Source: an uncultured Clostridia bacterium
GTDB taxonomy: Bacteria; Bacillota; Clostridia; Christensenellales; Aristaeellaceae
Reading direction: 5' to 3'
Assembly (NCBI GenBank): GCA_947596085.1
Contig: CANQEW010000001.1
Coordinates: 62,001-126,000 of the forward strand
Length of the DNA: 64,000 nucleotides
Shown here: one piece after another, positions 1 through 8,601 of the stretch
Layout of the letters: each line of letters starts with the position of its first letter
Numbering within the stretch: the stretch's first letter is position 1
The notes under the pieces: model-generated
The model's database searches: none
Told to the model about the DNA's origin: nothing
Seen by the model: the letters and a program-made list of their open reading frames with translations, nothing else
Position numbers and translations under genes: made by a program

Positions 1-346
1 TACCTCCCCTCGCGCCGCAAATCAAGCTTTTGACGACATTATACCGTCCCGCTAGGCAAAGCGCAAATAATAATTGGCAGCATCATTCAAAGTTTTTCTT
101 ATGATTTGGCGCGTTTTCATCCATTTTGTCCGATGTTCAAATTCACATTCTGTGCAAATCTATGGAAAATCCTCCGGGACCCATAAGAAATTTCTTGGTC
201 TCCCATAGTTATATTTATTCCTTTTTTCGGAACAAATCACAAAACTCCCATATCCATTTTGTGAATATCATTGTAAGCGGCGCTTCGCGAATCGCGAAGC
301 GCCGCCTCTCGTGTGAAGTTTCCGATTCCGGTTTCGAGGGGTCATC
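1..346. other. AT-rich gene-free stretch
   Basis: I see no credible gene here. An open frame at 126-467 has no ribosome binding site, starts in AT-rich DNA and runs antisense into the end of the anti-sigma-like gene. The only clear structure is the palindrome at 277-305, listed separately. Confidence 0.6.
277..305 (-). terminator. hairpin after the sigma/anti-sigma operon
   Basis: A perfect 14-bp inverted repeat, 277-290 against 292-305, is centred on A291 about 40 bp beyond the stop at 347. Read on the minus strand it is followed by a moderately T-rich run without a classic poly-U tract. It probably ends the minus-strand operon. Confidence 0.5.
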
Positions 347-1537
347 CTACTTCTCCGCGCTGAAGCCCTGGCTCGGCGGCATGGTCACAACGGGCGCGTC
401 CACCTCGCGCACCCTGCACTCGATCCGCCCCATCGGCGGGCCGTCGATGACATCCGGCATCAGGTAGAGCACGTCGGGGAGTTCGTCGAAGGGCTTCACC
501 TCATACGACCAGTAGTACTTGCCGTCGATTTCGGGCGACCCCTCGCCGCCGCTGCTGCCGCAAAGGTTGTGCCCCTCCGCGTCGTAGAGGCCGATAGAGA
601 TGCCCATGAGCTCCTCGGGGAGCGGATCGTAGACGTATTCCAACGTGAGATAGCCCCGCACCGGGGTCAGATTGATGCCCGCCCGAAGCACCTCCACGCG
701 GTCGAGCTTTGTCTGCGGAACCAGCTCGATATAGCGCTCCGCGGCCGAGAGCTTCATCGGTGTCTCAATGGCGTCCATCGCGCAGGATTCATATGCGCCC
801 CTCCCCGCATCCACAAATTTGCCGTCCGGGGTCTTCTCATCCCACTTCACGCGCAGCCGCACCTTCGGCTCCACGCACAGCGTCACACTCTCCCCGAGGG
901 GAATCTCCGATCTACCGCTGCCGTGAAGGACGATGCTGCCGTCCTCCATGGCGTCGCCCAGCCAGGATTCAATGGGAATTTCCTCGCCATTTTCAGCGAT
1001 GATGTTCGCATTCACGTCGCAGTCGATCTCCCGCCTGCCGTCCTTGCGGCCGAGGAAGTGCCACCTGACGGCTCCATCGACTTCTTCCTCCCCGACCACA
1101 TAATCGGTGTCGCCCCAGCCCCAGCTTCCCTCGAAGCAGGGGTTCTGCAGCGCGTACTCCCGCGCGTCCACCTTCGGCGTGAAGCGCAGCTGCACCAGCG
1201 CGCCCTGGCCGTCGTACACGGCCTCCTCCACCGTGAGCTTCACCAGCTCGTTCTCCGCCGAACCCAGCTCCGTCTCCACCATCTCCTCCGCCTCCGGCAG
1301 GGGCTTATAGGAATCGTACCGGAAATATTCGAATATCCCCAGCTCCCGCGCCGCCAGCGCGCCGCCGGCCAGCGCCAGTATCGCGATGATCGCCGCGATC
1401 AGCGCGGTGGTCAGCTTGTGCCGCTTGCGAATATGTCTCATCTCTTCTTCCTCCAATCCGTCCAGCGCCTCCAGCAGCCGGCGGTGGAAGGCCTCGGGCG
1501 CTTCGCCGTAAGCGTCCTGCCAATCCTTGCGATTCAT
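347..1537 (-). CDS. membrane anti-sigma-factor-like protein (DUF4179-like)
   Basis: A 396-residue protein with a short cytosolic N-terminus, one transmembrane helix at about residues 41-62 (after the RKRHK stretch) and a large extracytoplasmic domain. The ATG at 1537 overlaps the stop of the upstream ECF sigma gene as ATGA, so the two are translationally coupled. Sigma gene followed by a single-pass membrane protein is the usual layout of an ECF sigma/anti-sigma pair, in which the membrane protein sequesters the sigma factor until an envelope signal arrives. The short N-terminus lacks an obvious zinc-binding anti-sigma (ZAS) motif. It resembles DUF4179-type proteins that accompany ECF factors in Firmicutes. 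The signal and the target genes are unknown. Confidence 0.7.
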   Translation of the reverse strand: MNRKDWQDAYGEAPEAFHRRLLEALDGLEEEEMRHIRKRHKLTTALIAAIIAILALAGGALAARELGIFEYFRYDSYKPLPEAEEMVETELGSAENELVKLTVEEAVYDGQGALVQLRFTPKVDAREYALQNPCFEGSWGWGDTDYVVGEEEVDGAVRWHFLGRKDGRREIDCDVNANIIAENGEEIPIESWLGDAMEDGSIVLHGSGRSEIPLGESVTLCVEPKVRLRVKWDEKTPDGKFVDAGRGAYESCAMDAIETPMKLSAAERYIELVPQTKLDRVEVLRAGINLTPVRGYLTLEYVYDPLPEELMGISIGLYDAEGHNLCGSSGGEGSPEIDGKYYWSYEVKPFDELPDVLYLMPDVIDGPPMGRIECRVREVDAPVVTMPPSQGFSAEK

Positions 1538-2007
1538 GCCCGTCCCTCCTCTCCGTCCAGCAGCCTGCGCAGCTCCTTCTTCGCCCGCGCCAGCCGCGAC
1601 TTGACCGTGCCCTCGGAAAGCTCCAATATCTGCGCGACCTCCCGGATCCGGTAGCCCTCCATGTAGCACAGCACCACCGGCAGCCGAAGCTCCCGCTCCA
1701 ACGCGTCCAGCGCGTCCCGAAGCTCCGGGTTCGCGCCCTCCGGCGCGATTTGCTCCGGCAGTTCCTCCATCGGCACGACGTGCTTCCTCCGGCGCAGCTG
1801 ATCGCAGCAGGCGTTGATGAGGATGCGCGTGAGCCAGGTTTCGAAGAACTGCGGCTTGCGCAGGCTGTCCCGGCGCTCCCATGCGCGCGCAATGGCCTCC
1901 TGCACCGCGTCCATCTGATCCTGCGGCTCCCGGAGCAGGCCCCTGCTCACCCGGTACAGGCGATTCTCCATCGCCAGCACCCGCCGCGCGAATTCCGCCC
2001 TGTCCAT
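1534..2007 (-). CDS. ECF-type RNA polymerase sigma factor
   Basis: A 157-residue sigma-70 family protein of the extracytoplasmic-function class. Region 2 covers about residues 20-75 (DAVQEAIARAWERRDSL, then FETWLTRILINACCDQLRRRK). Region 4 covers about residues 105-155, with the helix-turn-helix IREVAQILELSEGTVKSRLARA. No region 3 is present, as expected for ECF factors. An ATG at 2013 also opens the frame, but the GGAGGGG box abuts it. The ATG at 2007 has about 7 bases of spacing and is the better start. It is coupled to the anti-sigma-like gene downstream. Confidence 0.85.
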   Translation of the reverse strand: MDRAEFARRVLAMENRLYRVSRGLLREPQDQMDAVQEAIARAWERRDSLRKPQFFETWLTRILINACCDQLRRRKHVVPMEELPEQIAPEGANPELRDALDALERELRLPVVLCYMEGYRIREVAQILELSEGTVKSRLARAKKELRRLLDGEEGRA

Positions 2008-2132
2008 GCGCATCCCCTCCGTGTAACACCAAGCCTGGTTTCATCCATGCAAACCGTTCGAACCGTCTACACCCATTAGACGCGCAAGCGATGGCTTTGG
2101 ATTTTGGAACCCTTCCTTTTTGAACATTTTAC

Positions 2133-2161
2133 TTGCAAAAGCGCCCGCGCCGGGCTATAAT
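2133..2161 (+). promoter_or_regulatory. sigma-A promoter of the serS T-box leader
   Basis: TTGCAA at 2133-2138 and TATAAT at 2156-2161, with a 17-bp spacer. Transcription should start near 2168, some 45 bases before the T-box. Confidence 0.8.
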
Positions 2162-2210
2162 AATTGTAGTCAAATATCGCGCATGGAAAGAACATGACCG
2201 CTTCAAGCGC

Positions 2211-2470
2211 ACAGAGAGCCGGGGAAGGTGGAAGCCCGGCGGCGGCGGCGGCCCTTCCGCTTTCCACGGCGGTTCGCTCAAACGCTTTGATCGAACCGGC
2301 CGGCCCCGCGGGGCCGCTTGGACTCCCACCGGAGTTCCAACCTTGCGTCCGGCGACGAGCCGGAGGGTCGCGCCCCTTATCGCGCGTCGAGCGGCCGAAG
2401 CAACTTCGGCAATTTGGGTGGCAACGCGGAAGTCCTCCGTCCCAAGCGGGACGATGGGCTTTTTCTTTTG
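2211..2470 (+). promoter_or_regulatory. T-box leader of serS
   Basis: The leader begins with the AGAGAG K-turn element and a GGTGGAAG segment typical of T-box stem I. It carries the conserved T-box GGGTGGCAACGCGG at 2416-2429. A terminator follows, with GTCCC pairing GGGAC at about 2439-2454 and then a T-run at about 2461-2468. Uncharged tRNA pairing with the T-box would favour the antiterminator and allow serS transcription. TCC (Ser) at 2336-2338, in the context GGAGT-TCC, is my tentative specifier codon. Stem I is unusually GC-rich. Confidence 0.85.
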
Positions 2471-2508
2471 TCAAAGCGCTCAATCAACTACTGTATGGAG
2501 GGAACATC

Positions 2509-3789
2509 ATGATCGACATCAGCCTCATTCGCAACAATCCCGACCTCGTGCGCGAGAACATCAGGAAGAAGTTCCAGGACGCGAAGCTGCCCCTCGTGGA
2601 CGAGGTGCTCGAGCTGGATCGCAAGAACCGCGATTCCATCCAACGCGCCAGCGACCTGCGCGCCCAGCGCAACAAGATTTCCAAGCAGATCGGCGTGTTC
2701 ATGAAGAACGGCCAGAGGGACGAGGCCGAGGCTGCCAAGGCCCAGGTCGCCGCCATCAACAAGGAGCTGCCCGAGCTCGAGGCCCAGGAGGAGGAGTACG
2801 CCGCCGAGATCAGGAAGCGCATGATGGTGATTCCCAACATCATCGACGAATCCGTGCCCATCGGCAGGGACGACAGCGAGAACGTGGAGAACGAGCGCTT
2901 CGGCGAGCCGGTCGTGCCGGACTTCGAGGTGCCCTACCACGTGGACATCATGGAGCGGCTGGACGGCATCGACCTGGACGCCGCGCGGCGCACCAGCGGC
3001 AACGGCTTCTACTACCTCAAGGGCGACATCGCGCGCCTGCACAGCGCCATCCTCTCCTACGCCCGCGACTTTATGATCGACCGTGGCTTCACCTACTACG
3101 TGCCGCCGTTCATGATTCGCTCTGCGGTGGTCAACGGCGTGATGTCGTTTGCCGAGATGGAGAACATGATGTACAAGATCGAGGGCGAGGACCTCTATCT
3201 GATCGGCACCAGCGAGCATTCGATGATCGGCAAGTTCATCGACACCATCCTCGACGAGAAGGACCTGCCCCAGACGCTCACCAGCTACTCTCCCTGCTTC
3301 CGCAAGGAGGTGGGCGCGCACGGCATCGAGGAGCGCGGCGTGTACCGCATCCACCAGTTCGAGAAGCAGGAGATGATCGTGGTCTGCAAGCCGGAGGACA
3401 GCATGATGTGGTATAACAAGCTCTGGCAGAACACAGTGGACTTCTTCCGCACGCTGGACATCCCGGTGCGCACGCTGGAGTGCTGCTCGGGCGATCTGGC
3501 CGACCTGAAGGTCAAGAGCTGCGACGTGGAGGCCTGGTCGCCGCGCCAGCAGAAGTACTTCGAAGTCGGCTCCTGCTCGAACCTGGGCGACGCGCAGGCG
3601 CGCAGGCTGGGCATCCGCGTCAAGGGCGCGGACGGCAAGAAGTATCTGGCCCACACGCTGAATAACACGGTGGTCGCCCCGCCGCGCATGCTGATCGCCT
3701 TCCTGGAGAACAACCTGCAGTCCGACGGCCGCACCCGCATCCCCAAGGCCCTGCGCATGTACATGGGCGGCAAGGAGTACATCGGATAA
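2509..3789 (+). CDS. serS: seryl-tRNA synthetase
   Basis: A 426-residue class II synthetase that charges tRNA-Ser with serine in the cytosol. The N-terminal coiled-coil arm that grips the long variable arm of tRNA-Ser covers about residues 1-105. The catalytic core has motif 2 (CFRKEVGAHGIEERGVYRIHQFE as seen around residues 265-290) and motif 3 (LNNTVVAPPRMLIAFLEN near the C-terminus). Motif 3 is a variant of the more common bacterial LNGSGLAVGR-type sequence. The start is fixed by GGAGGG about 7 bases upstream. The longer open frame back to 2194 covers the T-box leader and is not coding. Expression is T-box controlled. Confidence 0.95.
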   Translation: MIDISLIRNNPDLVRENIRKKFQDAKLPLVDEVLELDRKNRDSIQRASDLRAQRNKISKQIGVFMKNGQRDEAEAAKAQVAAINKELPELEAQEEEYAAEIRKRMMVIPNIIDESVPIGRDDSENVENERFGEPVVPDFEVPYHVDIMERLDGIDLDAARRTSGNGFYYLKGDIARLHSAILSYARDFMIDRGFTYYVPPFMIRSAVVNGVMSFAEMENMMYKIEGEDLYLIGTSEHSMIGKFIDTILDEKDLPQTLTSYSPCFRKEVGAHGIEERGVYRIHQFEKQEMIVVCKPEDSMMWYNKLWQNTVDFFRTLDIPVRTLECCSGDLADLKVKSCDVEAWSPRQQKYFEVGSCSNLGDAQARRLGIRVKGADGKKYLAHTLNNTVVAPPRMLIAFLENNLQSDGRTRIPKALRMYMGGKEYIG

Positions 3790-3809
3790 GCCGCCGTCCC
3801 CCAAAAAGG

Positions 3810-4312
3810 GAGAATCCAAGGAACCTCAGGTTCCTTGGTGGGTCTGGGCAAAGCCCAGCGTAGCCCCGTAACCCCAGCGGCCCGCGCGCGAAAATCCAAT
3901 CGTTGATTCGCACCAACCTTTTCAAATGCCACAATGCGCGGGCCGCGCGGCGCCTGCATCGGAGTGGAAAGCGGAGCTTTCCACCGCCGAGGCCGCCGCA
4001 CAAACTTTCAGAGCGCTGCGAATATCCAAAAAAGTCACGGCGGGACTGCCTCTCGAGAGGCAGTCCCGCTTCGTAATATCGTTGCGTTGACTGGAACACC
4101 GCATAATGCGAAAGGATTCGCTTGCTCTTTGGGCCCGGAAAGCGCTCGCTTTTCGCTCCAAAAACTCGCCTCGCCGCGGCCCATGCATGGGACAATGAAG
4201 CCTTCATACACCTTATCGAAACGCAAATTGTCTGCGCGGGCCGCTGGGAGTATGGAAATAGCGCTGGGCTCCGCCCAGACCCGCCAAGGAACCTGAGGTT
4301 CCTTGGATTCTC
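3810..4312. repeat. ~503-bp element with long inverted ends between convergent genes
   Basis: The left end (3810-3887) and the right end (about 4234-4312) are inverted copies. Each carries GAGAAT, then the 23-nt palindrome CCAAGGAACCT-C-AGGTTCCTTGG (3816-3838 and 4284-4306), then GGGTCTGGGC, AGCCCAGCG and CCCAGCGGCCCGCGC blocks with diverged spacers. The interior holds a perfect 30-nt palindrome at 4040-4069 and has no credible gene. The element starts 20 bp after the serS stop and ends 2 bp before the stop of the TraX-like gene. It could be a MITE-like insertion or a pair of related terminators that fold together. Confidence 0.7.
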
Positions 4313-4314
4313 AC

Positions 4315-5163
4315 TCAAATCATCTTCGCCAGCAGGCCCAGGATCAGCAGATGCGCCGGATAGAAGGCGTAGCAGGCGTACTGCAGCGCGCGGCTGTGGC
4401 GGCCCTGCTTGCCGTTGTACATCCAGATGGGAATCAGCGCGAGCGCGGCGAGCCCCTGAAACGACAGCTCCCACGTCCAGCCGCGCCCGATGACCGGCAG
4501 GCAAAACTCATAGTTTCCGAGCATGGCCCATTCGCTCGCCTGCGCGCCAACCATGGTGCAGGCCGCCACGGAGAGGTCGAACCAGCGATACGACTGCGCG
4601 CCGAGCAGCACCAGGTGAATCAGCAGCATGCCCGCGATCTGTCCGATCCAGCCGAAGCGCAGGTCGCGGAAGATGTAGAACAGCAGCACCGTGCAAACGC
4701 CCAGGCCGTAGTAGTCCACCTGCGCCGCAAAACCGGCCAGATTGCCCAGTGCGAAACAGGCGATCACGGTCGGGACATAGACTTTCCAGCCCCTCCCGCG
4801 TGCCTTCTCCATCAGCGCCAGCAGGGGCAGGGCGATGCAGAATGTGAAGATCACGTTTTGATGGTTTGGAAACAGCAGCCTGCCCTCCACAAACAGGTTG
4901 AACGGGATCTCGGAGATCAGGGCGAACAGGAACATGCGCCCCCAGTAGCGCGCGAAGCTGCGGGTGTGAACGAAGCCCTCCACGATCTGAAACGCGAAAA
5001 TGGGAAAGGCCAGCCGCCCGATCCAGTTCATCCATTCAAAGCCCGCGCCCTGCGGGAAGAGGTAGTACGCATGATCGCAGAGCATCAGCGCCATGGCGAT
5101 CAGCTTCAATTGCAGCGCGTCGAGGCATTTGAAGGACGCCAGTTTGCCCTTCGTTTCTTCCAT
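4315..5163 (-). CDS. TraX-like multi-pass membrane protein
   Basis: A 282-residue protein with about eight or nine hydrophobic helices, for example LKLIAMALMLCDHAYYLF near the N-terminus and LLILGLLAKMI at the C-terminus. The sequence GRLAFPIFAFQIVEGFVHT and the overall hydropathy fit the TraX family. That family was named for F-pilin acetylation and is widespread in Firmicutes with no conjugation role known. The ATG at 5163 is preceded by GAAGGCGG. The frame continues to 5289 but without a ribosome binding site. The gene stands alone and converges on serS. Confidence 0.8.
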   Translation of the reverse strand: MEETKGKLASFKCLDALQLKLIAMALMLCDHAYYLFPQGAGFEWMNWIGRLAFPIFAFQIVEGFVHTRSFARYWGRMFLFALISEIPFNLFVEGRLLFPNHQNVIFTFCIALPLLALMEKARGRGWKVYVPTVIACFALGNLAGFAAQVDYYGLGVCTVLLFYIFRDLRFGWIGQIAGMLLIHLVLLGAQSYRWFDLSVAACTMVGAQASEWAMLGNYEFCLPVIGRGWTWELSFQGLAALALIPIWMYNGKQGRHSRALQYACYAFYPAHLLILGLLAKMI

Positions 5164-5610
5164 ACAATCCGCCTTCTCTGAACGCGCAAGCGCGCGTTTT
5201 TTCGATCCCAATGATACTCCCATACTCGAGCGCTTGTCAAGCGCGCGCTGCGGTAGAATGGAGGCGAGGCCCAGGCCCATTCGCGCCAACCGTCCCCAAG
5301 CGGCGCATCAGCGAGTGCAAGCAAAAATCCGAATTCAGCAAAACCAACGAAAGGGAGCGGTGATCCCCGCGCCGGAATGCCGCTTTCTTTCTTCCATCAT
5401 GTTCAACCTGAGACCGTACAAACTCCGATGATTTAAGAAACGAAACCCCGCCGCTTGCGGAATAATCCTCCGCGGCGGCGATTTGGGCATTGAAAAAAAC
5501 GCGTCCGCGCGATATACTATTTGTAGATATAACTATAACGCATTGCAAAGGAACCATCGTTTCGAAAATTCGAAGCAATGCGAGAATGAATGGGCAGGGG
5601 GTTATACGTT
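5164..5610. other. intergenic region upstream of the restriction operon
   Basis: Several short overlapping frames are present here but none has a convincing ribosome binding site. There is an imperfect hairpin, CCGCCGC with GCGGCGG, at about 5448-5480, and then the hsd promoter at 5490-5518. I see no further feature. Confidence 0.5.
5490..5518 (+). promoter_or_regulatory. sigma-A promoter of the hsd operon
   Basis: TTGAAA at 5490-5495 and TATACT at 5513-5518, with a 17-bp spacer, about 90 bp before the hsdR start. Confidence 0.7.
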
Positions 5611-8349
5611 ATGGCTCCGGAGGAACAAGCACGGCTGATGATCGACGCCCGACTTGAACAATCCGGCTGGGTTTTGCAGAATGTGCGAAATATCAATCCA
5701 ATGGCGTCGCTTGGCGTTGCGGTTCGGGAATATCCCACCAGCACCGGGCCGGTGGATTACGCCCTTTTCGTGGATGGGCGGCCCGTCGGCGTGGTGGAAG
5801 CGAAGAAAAGCGAGGCCGGAGAAAGCATCACAACGGTGGAGGAGCAATCCGCCCGCTACGCGGCCAGCACCTTCAAGTGGATCAAGGCGCAACATTCCAT
5901 CCGCTTCGCCTATGAAGCGACTGATAAGCTGATCCGCTTTACAGACTATAAGGACATCAAATACCGCTCGCGCCCGGTCTTTTCCTTCCATCGGCCGGAG
6001 ACGTTGCGAGCGCTCCTGGCGCAGCCGGATACGGTGCGCAACAATATGAAGCGCTTCCCGCCGCTGGACGAGACGGGATTTCGCAAATGCCAGGTCGAGG
6101 CGATCCAAAACCTGGACGCGTCCTTTGCCCAGAACCGGCCCAAGGCGCTGGTGCAGATGGCCACGGGCGCAGGCAAGACCTTTACCGCCATTACGGCCGC
6201 TTACCGTCTGCTCAAATATGGCAAGATGAACCGAATTCTGTTTCTTGTGGATACCAAATCGCTCGGCGAGCAGGCGGAGCGGGAATTCCTCGCCTACACC
6301 CCGAACGACGATCCGCGCTCCTTCTCCCAGCTCTACGGCGTTTGCAGATTGAAATCGTCCTATATTCCCGCCGACGTGCAGATCTGCGTCAGCACCATTC
6401 AGCGCATGTACTCCATCCTGAAGGGCGAGGAACTGGACGAGTCGGCGGAGGAAACGCCCTTTGCCGAATATCAATCCGCCGACAGCAGGCCGCCGAAGGA
6501 GGTGGTCTACAACGAGAAATATCCGCCCGAGTTTTTCGACTGCATCATCGTGGACGAGTGTCACCGCTCCATCTACAACGTATGGAGTCAGGTGCTCGCC
6601 TACTTTGACGCCTTCATCATCGGCTTGACCGCCACACCGGAAAAGCGCACCTTTGCCTTCTTCGATCAGAATATCGTCAGCGAGTATCCCCGCGAGCAAG
6701 CAATCGTGGACGGCGTAAACGTGGGCGAGGACATCTTTTTGATCGAAACCGAAATCACGAAAAACGGCGCGCATCTGCTGAAACAGGTCGTCGAGCACCG
6801 CAACCGCCTGTCCCGCGAAAAGCGCTGGCAGCAGATGGACGAGGATATCGACTATGCGCCGACGCAGTTGGATCGGGACATTGTGAACCCCAGTCAGATC
6901 CGCACCGTAATCCGCACCTTCCGGGATAACCTCTTTACGACCCTGTTTCCGCGCCGGAAAGAGGTGCCGAAAACGCTGATCTTCGCAAAGACCGACAGCC
7001 ATGCGGACGACATCGTGCAAATCGTCCGGGAGGAATTTGGCGAGAGCAATTTCTTTTGCCAGAAGATCACCTGCAGGGCGGTCAAGCCGGAGGAGCTGCT
7101 GCGGGATTTTCGGAATTCAATGAATCCCCGCATCGCCGTCACGGTGGACATGATCGCCACCGGCACGGACGTGAAGCCCATCGAGTGCCTGATCTTCATG
7201 CGCGACGTGCGCAGCAAGAACTTCTTTGAGCAGATGAAGGGCCGCGGCACCCGCACGCTGGACAAGGACGACTTGCAGAAGGTCTCCCCGTCCGCGACGG
7301 AGAACAAGGATCACTTTGTCATTGTGGACGCGGTGGGCGTGACAAAATCCAAGAAGTGCGACACCCGGCCGTTGGAGCGCAAACCCAGCGTCAGCCTCAA
7401 AGAGCTGATGATGATCGTGACGATGGATTCCAGCGACGAGGACACGATGACCTCCCTCGCCAACCGCATCATTCGGCTGAACAGCCAAATGACCAACGCG
7501 GAGCGCAAGCGGTTTGAATCCGTCGTCGGCGTGAGCGCCGGAAGGGCGGCGGAGAACCTGCTGAACGCCTTCGACGAGGATGTGATCCGCGAGCGGGCGC
7601 GGGCGTTGGCCGAAGCGGCGGAGCCGACGGAGGCGCAGCTTCGGCAGGCGCAAAAAGATCTGACGCGGGAGGCGGCGGCCCCGTTTTGCAATGCCGACGC
7701 CCGGGAATTTATCGAAAATGTGCGGCGCAGCCACGATCAGATCATCGACAACGTCAACCTTGATTCGGTGCTGTTCGCCGGATTCGACGCGCAGAGGGAA
7801 GAAAACGCCGGCCGCGTGATTCAAACCTTCCGCGCGTTCATCGAAGAGAACCGGGACGAGATCACCGCCCTGCGGATCGTCTACAGCGAGGCGTACAGGG
7901 ATCGCCCGATGGTGATCGACCGGCTCAAGGCGCTGTACGAAAAGCTGCGGGCGAAGGGCGTCACCATCGAGCGGCTGTGGGACTGCTACGCCATCCAGCG
8001 GCCGGAGAAGGTCAAGCGCGGCGCGGCGGCGCAGCTCGCCGACCTCGTCTCCATCATTCGCTTTGAGATGGGCTGCGCGGATCAGCTCGCGCCCTTCGTG
8101 GATCGGGTGAACTACAACTTCATGCAGTGGACGCTCCGCCGCAACGCCGGCTCCGTACACTTCACGGACGAGCAGATGGACTGGCTGCGGCTGATCAAGG
8201 ATCACATCGCCGCCTCCCTGAGCATCGAGCCGGACGACCTCGACCTGAGCCCCTTCGACCGCAAGGGCGGGCTGGGAAGGTTCTACGAGGTGTTTGGGGA
8301 GGAGTATGAGGCGGTGTTGGCGGAAATGAATCGAGAGTTAGTGGCATGA
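5611..8349 (+). CDS. hsdR: type I restriction enzyme R subunit (EcoEI-like)
   Basis: A 912-residue ATP-dependent restriction subunit that translocates DNA and cuts it when recognition sites are unmodified. The N-terminal nuclease has D49 and the E63-A-K65 motif. The helicase core shows Walker A ATGAGKT (184-190), DECH (315-318), GLTATP (338-343) and the late motif QMKGRGTRT. The helical C-terminus resembles the EcoEI R C-terminal domain. The ATG at 5611 follows AGGGGG by 9 bases. The ATG at 5590 in the same frame lacks a good site. It is the first gene of an R - small ORF - S - M operon. The GC content matches the host. Confidence 0.93.
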   Translation: MAPEEQARLMIDARLEQSGWVLQNVRNINPMASLGVAVREYPTSTGPVDYALFVDGRPVGVVEAKKSEAGESITTVEEQSARYAASTFKWIKAQHSIRFAYEATDKLIRFTDYKDIKYRSRPVFSFHRPETLRALLAQPDTVRNNMKRFPPLDETGFRKCQVEAIQNLDASFAQNRPKALVQMATGAGKTFTAITAAYRLLKYGKMNRILFLVDTKSLGEQAEREFLAYTPNDDPRSFSQLYGVCRLKSSYIPADVQICVSTIQRMYSILKGEELDESAEETPFAEYQSADSRPPKEVVYNEKYPPEFFDCIIVDECHRSIYNVWSQVLAYFDAFIIGLTATPEKRTFAFFDQNIVSEYPREQAIVDGVNVGEDIFLIETEITKNGAHLLKQVVEHRNRLSREKRWQQMDEDIDYAPTQLDRDIVNPSQIRTVIRTFRDNLFTTLFPRRKEVPKTLIFAKTDSHADDIVQIVREEFGESNFFCQKITCRAVKPEELLRDFRNSMNPRIAVTVDMIATGTDVKPIECLIFMRDVRSKNFFEQMKGRGTRTLDKDDLQKVSPSATENKDHFVIVDAVGVTKSKKCDTRPLERKPSVSLKELMMIVTMDSSDEDTMTSLANRIIRLNSQMTNAERKRFESVVGVSAGRAAENLLNAFDEDVIRERARALAEAAEPTEAQLRQAQKDLTREAAAPFCNADAREFIENVRRSHDQIIDNVNLDSVLFAGFDAQREENAGRVIQTFRAFIEENRDEITALRIVYSEAYRDRPMVIDRLKALYEKLRAKGVTIERLWDCYAIQRPEKVKRGAAAQLADLVSIIRFEMGCADQLAPFVDRVNYNFMQWTLRRNAGSVHFTDEQMDWLRLIKDHIAASLSIEPDDLDLSPFDRKGGLGRFYEVFGEEYEAVLAEMNRELVA

Positions 8350-8388
8350 TAAAATGTATAGTTAGCGATGGTAAAGGAGAAATATTAG

Positions 8389-8601
8389 ATGACCTTTATA
8401 GAACTAATTAGTTTCTGCAAAGTGTTTAGCGTCGCGTTGCATCTTGATAATGAAAGGATTTTGACAAGAGCGGATTTGGAAATCACATCGGAAGCTCTCA
8501 AAAGGATGGGCAGCGAAGCACCCTATTGGAATCAATATCAGCGGGAAATATATAAAGCAATGGTTGACTACACAAAACACAAGTTGGAAGAAATGATATG
8601 A
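8389..8601 (+). CDS. small protein inside the hsd operon
   Basis: A 70-residue protein with a hydrophobic N-terminal third (MTFIELISFCKVFSVALHL) and a charged helical remainder. AAAGGAG precedes the ATG at good spacing. The stop overlaps the hsdS start as ATGA, so it is very likely translated and coupled to hsdS. The DNA is much more AT-rich than hsdR or hsdM. I do not recognise the family. It could be an accessory or antirestriction-type factor acquired with this specificity gene. Confidence 0.65.
   Translation: MTFIELISFCKVFSVALHLDNERILTRADLEITSEALKRMGSEAPYWNQYQREIYKAMVDYTKHKLEEMI

Noticed and set aside
2061-2075. tRNA T-loop-like GTTCGAAC
   Set aside because: No acceptor, D or anticodon stem can be built around it.
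2014-2080. ECF-type autoregulatory promoter upstream of the sigma gene
   Set aside because: A TGAAACC is present, but the matching -10 would fall on the ribosome binding site, so the position is wrong.
2194-2508. N-terminal extension of serS
   Set aside because: It would translate the T-box leader. The real start has a ribosome binding site at 2509.
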